Source: Serinicoccus kebangsaanensis (lineage in GTDB: Bacteria > Actinomycetota > Actinomycetes > Actinomycetales > Dermatophilaceae). From it: DNA of 64,000 nt. The stretch's first letter is position 1, and each line of letters starts with the position of its first letter. The notes beneath the pieces are model-generated. The model saw only the letters and a program-made list of their open reading frames with translations. It did no database searches and had not been told where the DNA came from. Shown one piece after another: positions 17,934-26,265 of the stretch. The position numbers were made by a program, and so were the translations under genes. The stretch covers positions 62,001 through 126,000 of the forward strand of contig NZ_VSLG01000001.1 in NCBI RefSeq assembly GCF_008919445.1. The letters run 5' to 3'.

Positions 17934-17966
17934 CGAGGGCCCGGCACCCATGGTGCCGGGCCCTCG
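17934..17966. terminator. Bidirectional hairpin terminator between livF and livJ
   Basis: A perfect 15-bp inverted repeat (17934-17948 with 17952-17966) with a 3-base loop lies between two convergent genes. It lacks a clear T run, as is common in high-GC actinobacteria. Confidence 0.85.
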
Positions 17967-18001
17967 CCTCGCCAGGCGCGTGTCCGCGTGGCTCCGAGCG
18001 G

Positions 18002-19348
18002 TTACTCGCTCGGGTTGGCCTCCACGGTCTCGACGGACTGCAGCTCACCGGCGTCGTCGAACTCGTAGACCTCGATCGTGGCCGTCCCCGGTTCACCCGC
18101 CTCGGTGAAGTCGAGCGGGCCGCTCGCGCCGTTGTAGTCGATGTCCTCGCCGTCCTCGAGCAGACCCTTGCACTCCTCGAAGGAGCTGCACTCGGTGCCG
18201 TCGATGGTCACGCCGTTCACCTCGGCCTTGAAGTCGGCGGCGTTGACCGACCCGGCGGCCTCGGCGGCCAGCGCCATCGTCACCGCGCAGTCGTAGACCT
18301 GCGGCGCGAACTGGGTCTCCTCCAGGTCGGGGGCGAACTCCTCCAGCCGGGTGATGAAGTCCGGGTTGTCGGCCGAGGCGGGGGCGGTGCCCTTCATGCC
18401 GGCGATGACACTCGGGTCCGACTCGTTGACGATGCTCCCCAGGTCTGCCGAACGCAGCCCGTCCGCGCCGTACACGCCCACGGCGTCCGGCGTCAGCCCG
18501 GCCTCGAACATCCCCTGGAGGATCTGACCGCCCTCCTCGAAGGCGATGACCACCACGGCGTCCGGCTCGGCCGCCTCGACCGAGGAGACGACCGCGTTGA
18601 ACTCCCGGGCCAGCGGGTCGTAGCTCTCGTTGAGCGCCACCGTGGCCCCGGCGTTCTCCAGGGCCGCGGCGGTGGCGTCGGCCAGACCGGCGCCGTAGTC
18701 GTCGGCACGCGCGACGATGGCCACGTTGCTGTAGCCGTCGTTGACGATGGTGTTGGCCAGCACCGGTCCCTGGAGGGCGTCCGAGGGTGCGGTCCGCACG
18801 TACAGGCCGTCGTCCTGGTAGTCGGTGAAGGTCGGCGCGGTGTTGGAGCCGGAGCACTGCATGACGTTGGCGCCGGTGACCCGGTCGATGATCGCCAGGG
18901 ACATGCCGGAGGCGGCGGCGCCGACGATCGCGCTGGGCTGGTCCGCGAGGATCCGGTCCGCGGCCTGCTGCGCCGCGGCCTCCTGGCCCGCCTCGTCACC
19001 GGCGACGGGGGCGGGGACCTCGTTGCCGAGGACACCGCCGGCGGCGTTGATGTCCTCGATGGCCAGGCCGAGCGCCTCGATCTGCGGGGGTCCGAGGAAG
19101 GCGAGCTGGCCGGTCTCCGGCAGCACGTAGCCGAAGGTGAAGGTGTCCGAGGTGTTGCCGTCGCCACCGGCCGCCGGCTCCTCGCTCTCCATGCCGTCGT
19201 CCGAGGACTCGGCGTCCTCGCCGCCACCCTCCTCGGCGGCGGTGTCCTCGCTCGCGCCGCCGTCCTCCTCGGCGGTGCCGCCGCACGCCGCCAGCAGCGC
19301 CAGCGCCGACACGGCGGCCACGGTCCTCAGGTGGGTCGATACACGCAT
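18002..19348 (-). CDS. livJ: Branched-chain amino acid ABC transporter substrate-binding lipoprotein
   Basis: This is the extracellular binding protein of the Liv importer. It is 448 residues long with a lipoprotein signal (LALLAACGG; lipid-modified Cys near residue 21). An acidic Glu/Asp-rich tether (~residues 22-60) follows, then a type I periplasmic-binding fold with TFTFGYVLPETGQLA, AAGGVLGNEV and SAIVGAAASG. ATG 19348 is preceded by AGAGGGA; an in-frame upstream start lacks a signal sequence. It converges on the permease/ATPase operon and shares the hairpin terminator. Separate transcription lets the cell make it in excess over the membrane parts. The exact ligand is unknown. Confidence 0.93.
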   Translation of the reverse strand: MRVSTHLRTVAAVSALALLAACGGTAEEDGGASEDTAAEEGGGEDAESSDDGMESEEPAAGGDGNTSDTFTFGYVLPETGQLAFLGPPQIEALGLAIEDINAAGGVLGNEVPAPVAGDEAGQEAAAQQAADRILADQPSAIVGAAASGMSLAIIDRVTGANVMQCSGSNTAPTFTDYQDDGLYVRTAPSDALQGPVLANTIVNDGYSNVAIVARADDYGAGLADATAAALENAGATVALNESYDPLAREFNAVVSSVEAAEPDAVVVIAFEEGGQILQGMFEAGLTPDAVGVYGADGLRSADLGSIVNESDPSVIAGMKGTAPASADNPDFITRLEEFAPDLEETQFAPQVYDCAVTMALAAEAAGSVNAADFKAEVNGVTIDGTECSSFEECKGLLEDGEDIDYNGASGPLDFTEAGEPGTATIEVYEFDDAGELQSVETVEANPSE

Positions 19349-19446
19349 GTTCCCTCTTTCAGCTCGGGGGCCTCGTCGCCCGTCCACGGGGTTTCACCCT
19401 AGGCGGAAAGTGGTGGTGGAGGGTTCATCGTCACCAAACTGTGACC

Positions 19447-20295
19447 TCAGGACCCCTGCCGGTCGTCGGCGCCCGGGCGGGCGGCGACGAGCAGGGCCGT
19501 GCCGGGCACCACGGAGCCGCGGACGGCGCTCCACCCACCCCACGTGCGCCGACCCTCCCGCCAGGCGGGTTCGTGCAGGTCCACCAGGACCAGGCCCGCG
19601 GCGTGCACGGCTCGCACGAGGTCCCCGACGGTGCGGTGGTGCTCGGTGTACGTCGCCCTGCCGTCGGCGGACTCCTCGACGTAGGCCGACCGGTCGAAGT
19701 AGCTGTGCCGGGCGACGAGTCCCTCCGGCCCCGGGGCGTCGGGGAAGACCCACCGGAACGGGTGGGGGAGGGAGAAGGCCACCCGGCCGCCCGGTCGCAC
19801 CACGCGCGCCCACTCGCGCAGCGTGGCGGCGGTGTCCGGCACGAAGGCCAGCACACCGTGCGCCGTGAAGAGCACGTCCATGCTGGCGTCGGCGAACGGG
19901 AGCGCGGCCCCGTCGCACTGCACGTAGGCCACCGGGGCCGCGCCGGCGCCGTCGTGGTCCAACCGGCCGGCCACCGCGAGCATGCCGGCGCTCAGGTCCG
20001 CGCAGACGACCCGGGCCCCCTGTCGCGCGCACCACCGTCCTCCCTGGGCCGCACCGGCGCCGACCTCGAGCACGTCCCGACCGGCCAGCGGTCCCAGCAC
20101 GCCCAGCTCCGACTCGGTCGCGCCCTCCGGGCCCCACGTCAGCTCGGCATCACCCAGGTCGACGCCGTGCTCGGCGTGGTACCGCTCCGCCTCCTCGTCC
20201 CACCAAGAGCGCCCGGCGCGGACCGACTCGGCGTGGCCGGCGGCCCGGCGGACCGCCCGGTCCGGTGAGGGGGGCGGGGGACTGGGGGCGGGCAT
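19447..20295 (-). CDS. Class I SAM-dependent methyltransferase
   Basis: This 282-residue cytoplasmic protein has the class I methyltransferase fold. The SAM-binding loop is VLEVGAGAAQGGRW (near residue 80), an acidic residue ends strand 2 in VVCADLS, and the post-strand-4 motif is FTAHGVLAFV, followed by VVRPGGRVAFSLPHP. An N-terminal WWDEEAERYHAEHG segment is typical of an actinobacterial group often placed near polA/rpsA; its substrate is unknown. ATG 20295 is chosen because conservation starts soon after. It faces away from rpsA, whose promoter lies just upstream. Confidence 0.88.
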   Translation of the reverse strand: MPAPSPPPPSPDRAVRRAAGHAESVRAGRSWWDEEAERYHAEHGVDLGDAELTWGPEGATESELGVLGPLAGRDVLEVGAGAAQGGRWCARQGARVVCADLSAGMLAVAGRLDHDGAGAAPVAYVQCDGAALPFADASMDVLFTAHGVLAFVPDTAATLREWARVVRPGGRVAFSLPHPFRWVFPDAPGPEGLVARHSYFDRSAYVEESADGRATYTEHHRTVGDLVRAVHAAGLVLVDLHEPAWREGRRTWGGWSAVRGSVVPGTALLVAARPGADDRQGS

Positions 20296-20312
20296 ACCCC
20301 CAGTCTGCCCTT

Positions 20313-20341
20313 TTGACCTGCGCGTCCGGCACCGATAGGCT
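20313..20341 (+). promoter_or_regulatory. rpsA promoter (-35 TTGACC, -10 TAGGCT)
   Basis: TTGACC (20313-20318) and TAGGCT (20336-20341) are separated by exactly 17 bases. This is the clearest housekeeping-sigma promoter in the window. Transcription would start near 20348, leaving a leader of about 108 bases before rpsA. Confidence 0.85.
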
Positions 20342-20408
20342 GGACGGGTTCGTCTCGTGTGTTCGGCATGCCCGGACACAGGGCGAGACCAGCGCCTGAC
20401 AAGCACTG

Positions 20409-20428
20409 CATCCATCCATCCATACATC
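20409..20428 (+). repeat. CATC tandem repeat in the rpsA leader
   Basis: Three exact CATC units (20409-20420) are followed by CATA and CATC. The run is pyrimidine/A-rich and lies about 28 bases before the rpsA start. It should be unstructured, a possible binding patch for S1 itself. Confidence 0.7.
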
Positions 20429-20455
20429 TGTGTCCACAATCGGAGTCCCTACTAC

Positions 20456-21916
20456 ATGACTGCCACCACGGCCGAGAAGGCCACCTCCCAGATCGCTGTC
20501 AACGACATCGGCTCTGAGGAGGAACTGCTCGCGGCCATCGACGCCACGATCAAGAACTTCAACGACGGAGACATCGTCGAGGGCGTGATCGTCAAGGTCG
20601 ACCGCGACGAGGTCCTGCTCGACATCGGCTACAAGACCGAGGGTGTCATCCCCTCCCGCGAGCTGGCCATCAAGCACGACGTCGACCCCTCCGAGGTCGT
20701 CACCGTCGGCGACGAGGTCGAGGCCCTGGTCCTCCAGAAGGAGGACAAGGAGGGTCGGCTGATCCTGTCCAAGAAGCGCGCGCAGTACGAGCGCGCCTGG
20801 GGCTCGATCGAGCAGATCAAGGAGGAGGACGGCGTCGTCACCGGCACCGTCATCGAGGTGGTCAAGGGCGGCCTGATCCTGGACATCGGCCTGCGTGGCT
20901 TCCTCCCGGCCTCCCTGGTCGAGATGCGCCGCGTCCGCGACCTGCAGCCCTACGTGGGCAAGGAGATCGAGGCCAAGATCATCGAGCTGGACAAGAACCG
21001 CAACAACGTGGTCCTGTCCCGCCGGGCCTGGCTGGAGCAGACCCAGTCCGAGGTCCGCACCACCTTCCTCAAGGAGCTCGCCAAGGGCCAGGTGCGTTCC
21101 GGTGTGGTCAGCAGCATCGTCAACTTCGGTGCCTTCGTCGACCTCGGCGGCGGCGTCGACGGCCTGGTGCACGTCTCCGAGCTGTCCTGGAAGCACATCG
21201 ACCACCCGGGTGAGGTCGTCGAGGTGGGCGACGAGGTCACCGTGGAGGTGCTCGACGTCGACATGGACCGGGAGCGTGTCTCGCTGTCGCTCAAGGCCAC
21301 CCTCGAGGACCCGTGGCAGACCTTCGCCCGGACCCACGCCATCGGCCAGGTCGTGCCGGGCAAGGTCACCAAGCTGGTGCCCTTCGGCGCGTTCGTGCGG
21401 GTCGAGGACGGCATCGAGGGCCTGGTGCACATCTCCGAGCTCGCCGAGCGGCACGTGGAGCTGCCCGAGCAGATCGTCACGGTCGGCGCCGAGGTCTTCG
21501 TCAAGGTCATCGACATCGACCTGGAGCGTCGGCGCATCTCACTGTCGCTCAAGCAGGCCAACGATGCGGTCGCCTCCGAGTTCGACCCGACGCTCTACGG
21601 CATGGCGGCTGAGTACGACGAGCAGGGCAACTACAAGTACCCCGAGGGCTTCGACCCGGAGACCAACGAGTGGCTCGAGGGCCACGAGGAGCAGCGGGAG
21701 AAGTGGGAGAAGGAGTACGCCGACGCCCACGAGCGCTGGGAGGCGCACAAGGCCCAGGTCGAGGCGGCCACCGAGGCCGACGCCGCCGCCGGCGTCGAGG
21801 TGGCGCCGACCTCCGCGTCCTACTCCTCGGACGACAGCACGACCGACGAGGACGCCGGCACCCTGGCCTCCGACGAGGCGCTGGCCGCTCTGCGGGAGAA
21901 GCTGACCGGCAACTGA
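20456..21916 (+). CDS. rpsA: 30S ribosomal protein S1
   Basis: S1 binds mRNA at the small subunit and helps initiation on leadered messages. The 486-residue protein has four S1 OB-fold repeats, starting near residues 36, 122, 208 and 295, e.g. GDIVEGVIVKVDRDEVLLDIG and GQVRSGVVSSIVNFGAFVDLGG. A charged C-terminal tail (~375-486) rich in Glu, Ala and Lys follows. This four-repeat layout is normal for actinobacteria, against six in E. coli. ATG 20456 is preceded by CGGAGTCC, a weak Shine-Dalgarno. The strong promoter and long leader suggest autoregulation, which is known for E. coli rpsA but only inferred here. The usual downstream coaE is absent. Confidence 0.97.
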   Translation: MTATTAEKATSQIAVNDIGSEEELLAAIDATIKNFNDGDIVEGVIVKVDRDEVLLDIGYKTEGVIPSRELAIKHDVDPSEVVTVGDEVEALVLQKEDKEGRLILSKKRAQYERAWGSIEQIKEEDGVVTGTVIEVVKGGLILDIGLRGFLPASLVEMRRVRDLQPYVGKEIEAKIIELDKNRNNVVLSRRAWLEQTQSEVRTTFLKELAKGQVRSGVVSSIVNFGAFVDLGGGVDGLVHVSELSWKHIDHPGEVVEVGDEVTVEVLDVDMDRERVSLSLKATLEDPWQTFARTHAIGQVVPGKVTKLVPFGAFVRVEDGIEGLVHISELAERHVELPEQIVTVGAEVFVKVIDIDLERRRISLSLKQANDAVASEFDPTLYGMAAEYDEQGNYKYPEGFDPETNEWLEGHEEQREKWEKEYADAHERWEAHKAQVEAATEADAAAGVEVAPTSASYSSDDSTTDEDAGTLASDEALAALREKLTGN

Positions 21917-21936
21917 CCCCTCCCTGGGGAGGTCCA

Positions 21937-21974
21937 CGACGATCCGCCCTGCCGCACGGCAGGGCGGATCGTCG
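21937..21974 (+). terminator. Hairpin terminator after rpsA
   Basis: An 18-bp near-perfect inverted repeat (21937-21954 with 21957-21974) lies 20 bases past the rpsA stop and is followed by CGTTCT. It is the strongest hairpin in the window. Confidence 0.88.
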
Positions 21975-22085
21975 CGTTCTGGCCCGCGCCGAGATGGATT
22001 GACCGTGTTACCGTCATAGGTGCGGAGGCGCTCGGCATCCGCGCAGATTGTTTTTTCTGTACACCACCTCACGGAATCGGAGATC

Positions 22086-23873
22086 ATGAGCGAATCCGTC
22101 AAAGACACGGAACAGCCCGGACGGGCTGGTGCTGAAGAAGTGTCCGTGGAGCAGCAGCTGCTGAACCACGGTGTCAAGCTCGGGGCCGGAGGGGTCGCCA
22201 CCAGAGTGTTCTGGCCGGCCCTCATCATCGTCGCGGTCGTGGCATTGTTCTCTGCCATCTTCACCGACACCGCGGGCACATTCTGGAATGCCATCCAGAG
22301 CGGCATTGTCACCAACTTCGGCTGGTTCTACACCGTGGCGATCGCCGGGTTCGTCGTTTTCGCCCTGTTCCTCGCGTTCAGCCGTTTCGGTGATATCACC
22401 CTCGGCCGGGACGGTGAGGAGGCCGAGTTCGGCCTGATGTCCTGGTTCGCCATGCTCTTCGCCGCCGGCATGGGTATCGGTCTGGTCTTCTACGGCGTGG
22501 CCGAGCCGCTGACCTTCTTCACCTCCCCGCCGCCCGGCGTCTCCCCCGACGCGTCCACGGCCGACCTGGCCGAGCGGGCGATGGCCCAGACGTTCATGCA
22601 CTGGGGCTTCCACCCCTGGTCGGTCTACGCCATCGTCGGGCTGGCCCTGGCCTACGCCATCCACCGCAAGGGCCGGCCGGTCTCGATCCGGTGGGCGCTG
22701 GAGCCGTTGTTCGGTGACCGGGTCAAGGGCACGCTCGGGGACGTCGTCGACATCCTGGCGATCGTCGGGACCGTCTTCGGCGTCGCCACCTCCCTCGGGC
22801 TCGGCGTCACCCAGGTGGCCACCGGGCTGAGCGAGCTGGGGATCGTCGGGGAGAGCACCAACACCCTCCTGGTCATCCTCATCGTCGCGATCACCTGCGT
22901 CGCCATCGTCTCGGTGGTGAGCGGTGTCGGCAAGGGCATCCGCTACCTGTCCAACGCCAACCTCGTGCTCGCCGGGATCTTCCTGCTGGCGGTGCTGCTG
23001 CTGGGCCCGACCCTGTTCCTCGCGCGCGACTTCGTGCAGTCGCTGGGTGCCTACGCCGCGAACATCGTCCCGATGACCTTCGAGGGCTTCGCGTTCAGCG
23101 GTGAGGACGGCATCAGCTGGGCCAGCGGCTGGACCATCTTCTACTGGGGCTGGTGGATCTCCTGGGCACCCTTCGTCGGTGTCTTCATCGCCCGGATCTC
23201 CCGGGGCCGGACCGTGCGCGAGTTCGTGACCGGCACGCTGCTGGTGCCCACGCTGGCGAGCTTCGTGTGGTTCACCGTCATGGGTGGCACCGCCATCCTT
23301 CGACAGATCGAGCAGGGAGACCTCGTCGGAGAGGACGGGGTCACCGCGGAGATCGCCCTCTTCGACACCCTGGGCACGTTGCCGCTCGGCACCGTGCTGT
23401 CCGGGATCGCCATCATCCTCGTCGTCATCTTCTTCGTGACGTCGTCGGACTCCGGCTCGCTGGTGGTGGACATGCTGGCCTCGGGTGGACACCCGGACCC
23501 GCCCACCTGGAGCCGTGTGCTGTGGGCCTCGCTGGAGGGACTGGTCGCGATCGGGCTGCTGCTCGCGGGTGGTTCCGCCGGGTTGAGCGCGCTGCAGGCA
23601 GGGTCGGTGGCGACCGGGTTCCCGTTCGCCGTGGTGATGGTCCTCATCGCGATCTCGCTCTACAAGGCGCTCGCGAAGGAGCACCGGGTGATCACCCAGA
23701 GCGAGATGCGGATGCGTCGCCGTGAGCTCACGGGTGAGCTGCACGACAACTTCGACGACGTCTTCGGGCCCAAGGTCGACGACCGCATCGACTACGCGCT
23801 GTCCAACACCCACGGTGTGGGGTGGCGTGCCGGCCGCCGGAAGAAGCCGCAGACGCAGGACCAGACCCGCTGA
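22086..23873 (+). CDS. BCCT-family glycine betaine/choline-type transporter
   Basis: This 595-residue integral membrane protein belongs to the betaine/carnitine/choline transporters, which import compatible solutes with Na+ or H+. About twelve helices are visible. The glycine-rich coupling stretch reads AAGMGIGLVFYGVAEP (near residue 130). The family signature is FYWGWWISWAPFVGVFIARISRG (~355), and TSSDSGSLVVD follows. Charged N- and C-terminal tails recall the osmosensing ends of BetP. GGAG at 22078-22081 precedes ATG 22086. The gene stands alone between two terminators. Glycine betaine uptake is the likeliest role, but substrate choice cannot be settled from sequence. Confidence 0.92.
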   Translation: MSESVKDTEQPGRAGAEEVSVEQQLLNHGVKLGAGGVATRVFWPALIIVAVVALFSAIFTDTAGTFWNAIQSGIVTNFGWFYTVAIAGFVVFALFLAFSRFGDITLGRDGEEAEFGLMSWFAMLFAAGMGIGLVFYGVAEPLTFFTSPPPGVSPDASTADLAERAMAQTFMHWGFHPWSVYAIVGLALAYAIHRKGRPVSIRWALEPLFGDRVKGTLGDVVDILAIVGTVFGVATSLGLGVTQVATGLSELGIVGESTNTLLVILIVAITCVAIVSVVSGVGKGIRYLSNANLVLAGIFLLAVLLLGPTLFLARDFVQSLGAYAANIVPMTFEGFAFSGEDGISWASGWTIFYWGWWISWAPFVGVFIARISRGRTVREFVTGTLLVPTLASFVWFTVMGGTAILRQIEQGDLVGEDGVTAEIALFDTLGTLPLGTVLSGIAIILVVIFFVTSSDSGSLVVDMLASGGHPDPPTWSRVLWASLEGLVAIGLLLAGGSAGLSALQAGSVATGFPFAVVMVLIAISLYKALAKEHRVITQSEMRMRRRELTGELHDNFDDVFGPKVDDRIDYALSNTHGVGWRAGRRKKPQTQDQTR

Positions 23874-23907
23874 CGCGGCATACCGCCCGGTCGCGGGTGT
23901 GACGGCG

Positions 23908-23940
23908 AAAGGTGGTCCGGCCGATGGCCGGGCCACCTTT
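23908..23940 (+). terminator. Hairpin terminator after the BCCT gene
   Basis: AAAGGTGG... pairs with ...CCACCTTT as a 15-bp stem (23908-23922 with 23926-23940, one G-U pair) around a 3-base loop. It ends in TTT and separates the transporter from uvrB. Confidence 0.85.
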
Positions 23941-23955
23941 GTCGGTGCCGGGGTC

Positions 23956-23968
23956 TACCGTGGAGCAC
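23956..23968 (+). promoter_or_regulatory. uvrB -10 element, leaderless start
   Basis: TACCGT at 23956-23961 is followed by 7 bases and ATG 23969. I see no LexA-type operator next to it. Confidence 0.55.
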
Positions 23969-26080
23969 ATGCGTCCGACCACCGACCTGCAGCGCACGGT
24001 CAACCCGTTCCGGGTCGTCTCCGACTACCACCCGAGCGGCGACCAGCCGACCGCCATCGACCAGCTCGCGCGCCGGGTGCAGGCCGGCGAGCAGGACATC
24101 GTGCTGCTGGGAGCCACCGGCACCGGCAAGTCCGCGACGACGGCCTGGATGATCGAGCAGGTCCAGCGCCCGACCCTGGTCATGGCGCCGAACAAGACGC
24201 TCGCCGCCCAGCTCGCCAACGAGTTCAAGGAGCTGCTGCCGCACAACGCGGTGGAGTACTTCGTCAGCTACTACGACTACTACCAGCCCGAGGCCTACGT
24301 CCCGCAGACGGACACCTACATCGAGAAGGACTCCTCGATCAACGACGAGGTGGAGCGGCTGCGGCACTCGGCGACGAACTCGCTGCTGACCCGGCGGGAC
24401 GTCGTCGTCGTGGCGTCGGTGTCCTGCATCTACGGTCTCGGGACGCCGCAGGAGTACGTCGACCGGATGGCGCGGCTCCGGGTCGGTGAGACCGTCGAGC
24501 GGGACGAGCTGCTGCGCCGGTTCGTCACCATGCAGTACACCCGCAACGACATGGCGTTCTCGCGGGGCACGTTCCGCGTGCGCGGCGACACGGTCGAGAT
24601 CATCCCGCAGTACGAAGAGCTGGCGGTGCGCGTCGAGTTCTTCGGTGACGAGATCGACCGGCTCTACACCCTCAACCCGCTCACCGGGGAGGTCGTGCGG
24701 GAGGAGCAGGAGATGTATGTCTTCCCTGCCTCCCACTACGTCGCCGGTCCGGAGCGGATGGAGCGGGCGATCTCCGGCATCGAGAGCGAGCTGGCGGAGC
24801 AGCTCGCGACCTTCGAGCAGCAGGGCAAGCTGCTGGAGGCGCAGCGGCTGCGCATGCGGACGACCTACGACATCGAGATGATGCGCCAGGTGGGCTCCTG
24901 CTCCGGCATCGAGAACTACTCACGGCACATCGACGGCCGCTCGTCCGGGTCGGCGCCGAACTGCCTGCTGGACTACTTCCCCGAGGACTTCCTGCTCGTG
25001 GTCGACGAGTCGCACGTCACGGTCCCGCAGATCGGGGCGATGTACGAAGGGGACATGTCCCGCAAGCGGACCCTGGTCGACCACGGCTTCCGGCTGCCCA
25101 GCGCGATGGACAACCGGCCGCTGAAGTGGGAGGAGTTCCTCGAGCGGATCGGTCAGACGGTCTACCTCTCGGCCACCCCGGGCGACTACGAGATGGCCAA
25201 GAGCGAGGGCTACGTCGAGCAGATCATCCGGCCCACCGGGCTGGTGGACCCCGAGGTGGTGCTCAAGCCCACCAAGGGACAGATCGACGACCTGCTGCAC
25301 GAGATCGGTCTCCGGGTGGAGCGGGACGAGCGGGTCCTGGTGACCACGCTCACCAAGAAGATGGCCGAGGACCTCACCGACTACCTGCTCGACAAGGGTG
25401 TGCGGGTCCGGTACCTCCACTCCGAGGTGGACACGCTGCGCCGGGTGGAGCTGCTGCGGGAGCTGCGGCTGGGGGAGTACGACGTCCTGGTGGGGATCAA
25501 CCTGCTCCGGGAGGGTCTGGACCTGCCCGAGGTGTCGCTGGTGAGCATCCTCGACGCGGACAAGGAGGGTTTCCTGCGCTCCGCCAGATCGCTCATCCAG
25601 ACGATCGGGCGCGCGGCCCGCAACGTGTCGGGTCAGGTGCACATGTATGCCGACAGCCTCACCCCGTCCATGGAGGAGGCGATCGAGGAGACCAACCGGC
25701 GCCGTGACAAGCAGCTCGCCTACAACGCTGCGGAGGGGATCGACCCGACACCGCTGCGCAAGCGGATCGCGGACATCACCGACATGCTCGAGCGCGAGGA
25801 CGCCGACACCGAGGCGCTCATGGGCAGCGGGCGCAACCAGTCGCGGGGCAAGGGCCAGACCGGTCGGCGTGGGGCTCCCGCGGCAGCCGGCACCGGCGCG
25901 GTCCAGCGGCGCACCGGCGAGGGTCTGCCGGCCACCGAGCTGGCCGGGCTCATTCAGGAGCTCACCGAGCAGATGCACCAGGCCGCGACCGACCTGCACT
26001 TCGAGCTCGCCGCCCGGTTGCGGGACGAGATCGGCGACCTGAAGAAGGAGCTGCGTCAGATGCGGGAGGCGACCGGGTGA
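23969..26080 (+). CDS. uvrB: UvrABC excinuclease subunit B
   Basis: UvrB is the helicase-like damage-verifying subunit of nucleotide excision repair, loaded by UvrA and then recruiting UvrC. The 703-residue protein has Walker A GATGTGKS (near residue 45). The strand-separating beta-hairpin region includes [12 protein letters not shown] and [11 protein letters not shown], and the helicase motif is [10 protein letters not shown]. The SF2 C-terminal motif is IGRAARN, and a final UVR domain (~660-700) contacts UvrC. Length is normal. ATG 23969 fits both conservation and the -10 spacing. UvrA and UvrC are encoded about 9-12 kb further on. Confidence 0.98.
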   Translation: MRPTTDLQRTVNPFRVVSDYHPSGDQPTAIDQLARRVQAGEQDIVLLGATGTGKSATTAWMIEQVQRPTLVMAPNKTLAAQLANEFKELLPHNAVEYFVSYYDYYQPEAYVPQTDTYIEKDSSINDEVERLRHSATNSLLTRRDVVVVASVSCIYGLGTPQEYVDRMARLRVGETVERDELLRRFVTMQYTRNDMAFSRGTFRVRGDTVEIIPQYEELAVRVEFFGDEIDRLYTLNPLTGEVVREEQEMYVFPASHYVAGPERMERAISGIESELAEQLATFEQQGKLLEAQRLRMRTTYDIEMMRQVGSCSGIENYSRHIDGRSSGSAPNCLLDYFPEDFLLVVDESHVTVPQIGAMYEGDMSRKRTLVDHGFRLPSAMDNRPLKWEEFLERIGQTVYLSATPGDYEMAKSEGYVEQIIRPTGLVDPEVVLKPTKGQIDDLLHEIGLRVERDERVLVTTLTKKMAEDLTDYLLDKGVRVRYLHSEVDTLRRVELLRELRLGEYDVLVGINLLREGLDLPEVSLVSILDADKEGFLRSARSLIQTIGRAARNVSGQVHMYADSLTPSMEEAIEETNRRRDKQLAYNAAEGIDPTPLRKRIADITDMLEREDADTEALMGSGRNQSRGKGQTGRRGAPAAAGTGAVQRRTGEGLPATELAGLIQELTEQMHQAATDLHFELAARLRDEIGDLKKELRQMREATG

Positions 26081-26103
26081 CGTGAGACGATGGGGGTGTT
26101 CAT

Positions 26104-26224
26104 CGGAGGGGAGTATCCCCACCCCGTGACCTCATCGTCACCACGGCCCGGCGGCCCGGTGAGGTCGGCACCGGTCGCCGGGGCCAGCGCACGCTGCCCG
26201 GCGCAGATGCGGGAGAGACCTCCG
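26104..26224 (+). promoter_or_regulatory. yybP-ykoY manganese riboswitch
   Basis: This leader has the yybP-ykoY plan. A closing stem P1 is formed by CGGAGG (26104-26109) with CCTCCG (26219-26224). The conserved GGGGAGTA lies just inside its 5' strand, an internal CGTCACCA follows, and GGGAGAGACC leads into the 3' strand. Known members bind Mn2+ and control Mn exporters or TerC-family genes, which is exactly the gene that follows. Confidence 0.85.
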
Positions 26225-26253
26225 GTCCGGCATCGTGTGCCCTGATCGGAAGG
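26219..26253 (+). promoter_or_regulatory. Expression platform: SD-sequestering hairpin of the Mn riboswitch
   Basis: Bases 26219-26227 can pair with 26244-26253, with one bulged A at 26250 and one G-U. This covers the GGAAGG Shine-Dalgarno (26248-26253) of the TerC gene. The 5' strand of this hairpin is the same segment that forms the 3' strand of P1, so the two folds exclude each other. Metal binding would therefore free the ribosome site. Confidence 0.7.
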
Positions 26254-26265
26254 TAGTCAACCCGT

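Noticed and set aside
17201-19402. A 733-codon plus-strand frame running through livF, the terminator and livJ
   Set aside because: It crosses a perfect terminator hairpin and is out of frame with livF and antisense to livJ. No independent evidence supports it.
20409-20428. The CATC repeat as a phase-variation tract
   Set aside because: It has only three perfect units and lies in a leader, not in the promoter spacer or coding frame. Slippage control is unlikely.
21999-22027. TTGACC at 21999-22004 as the -35 box of the BCCT gene
   Set aside because: No TAnnnT box lies 16-19 bases downstream; the nearby TACCGT and CATAGGT are too close.
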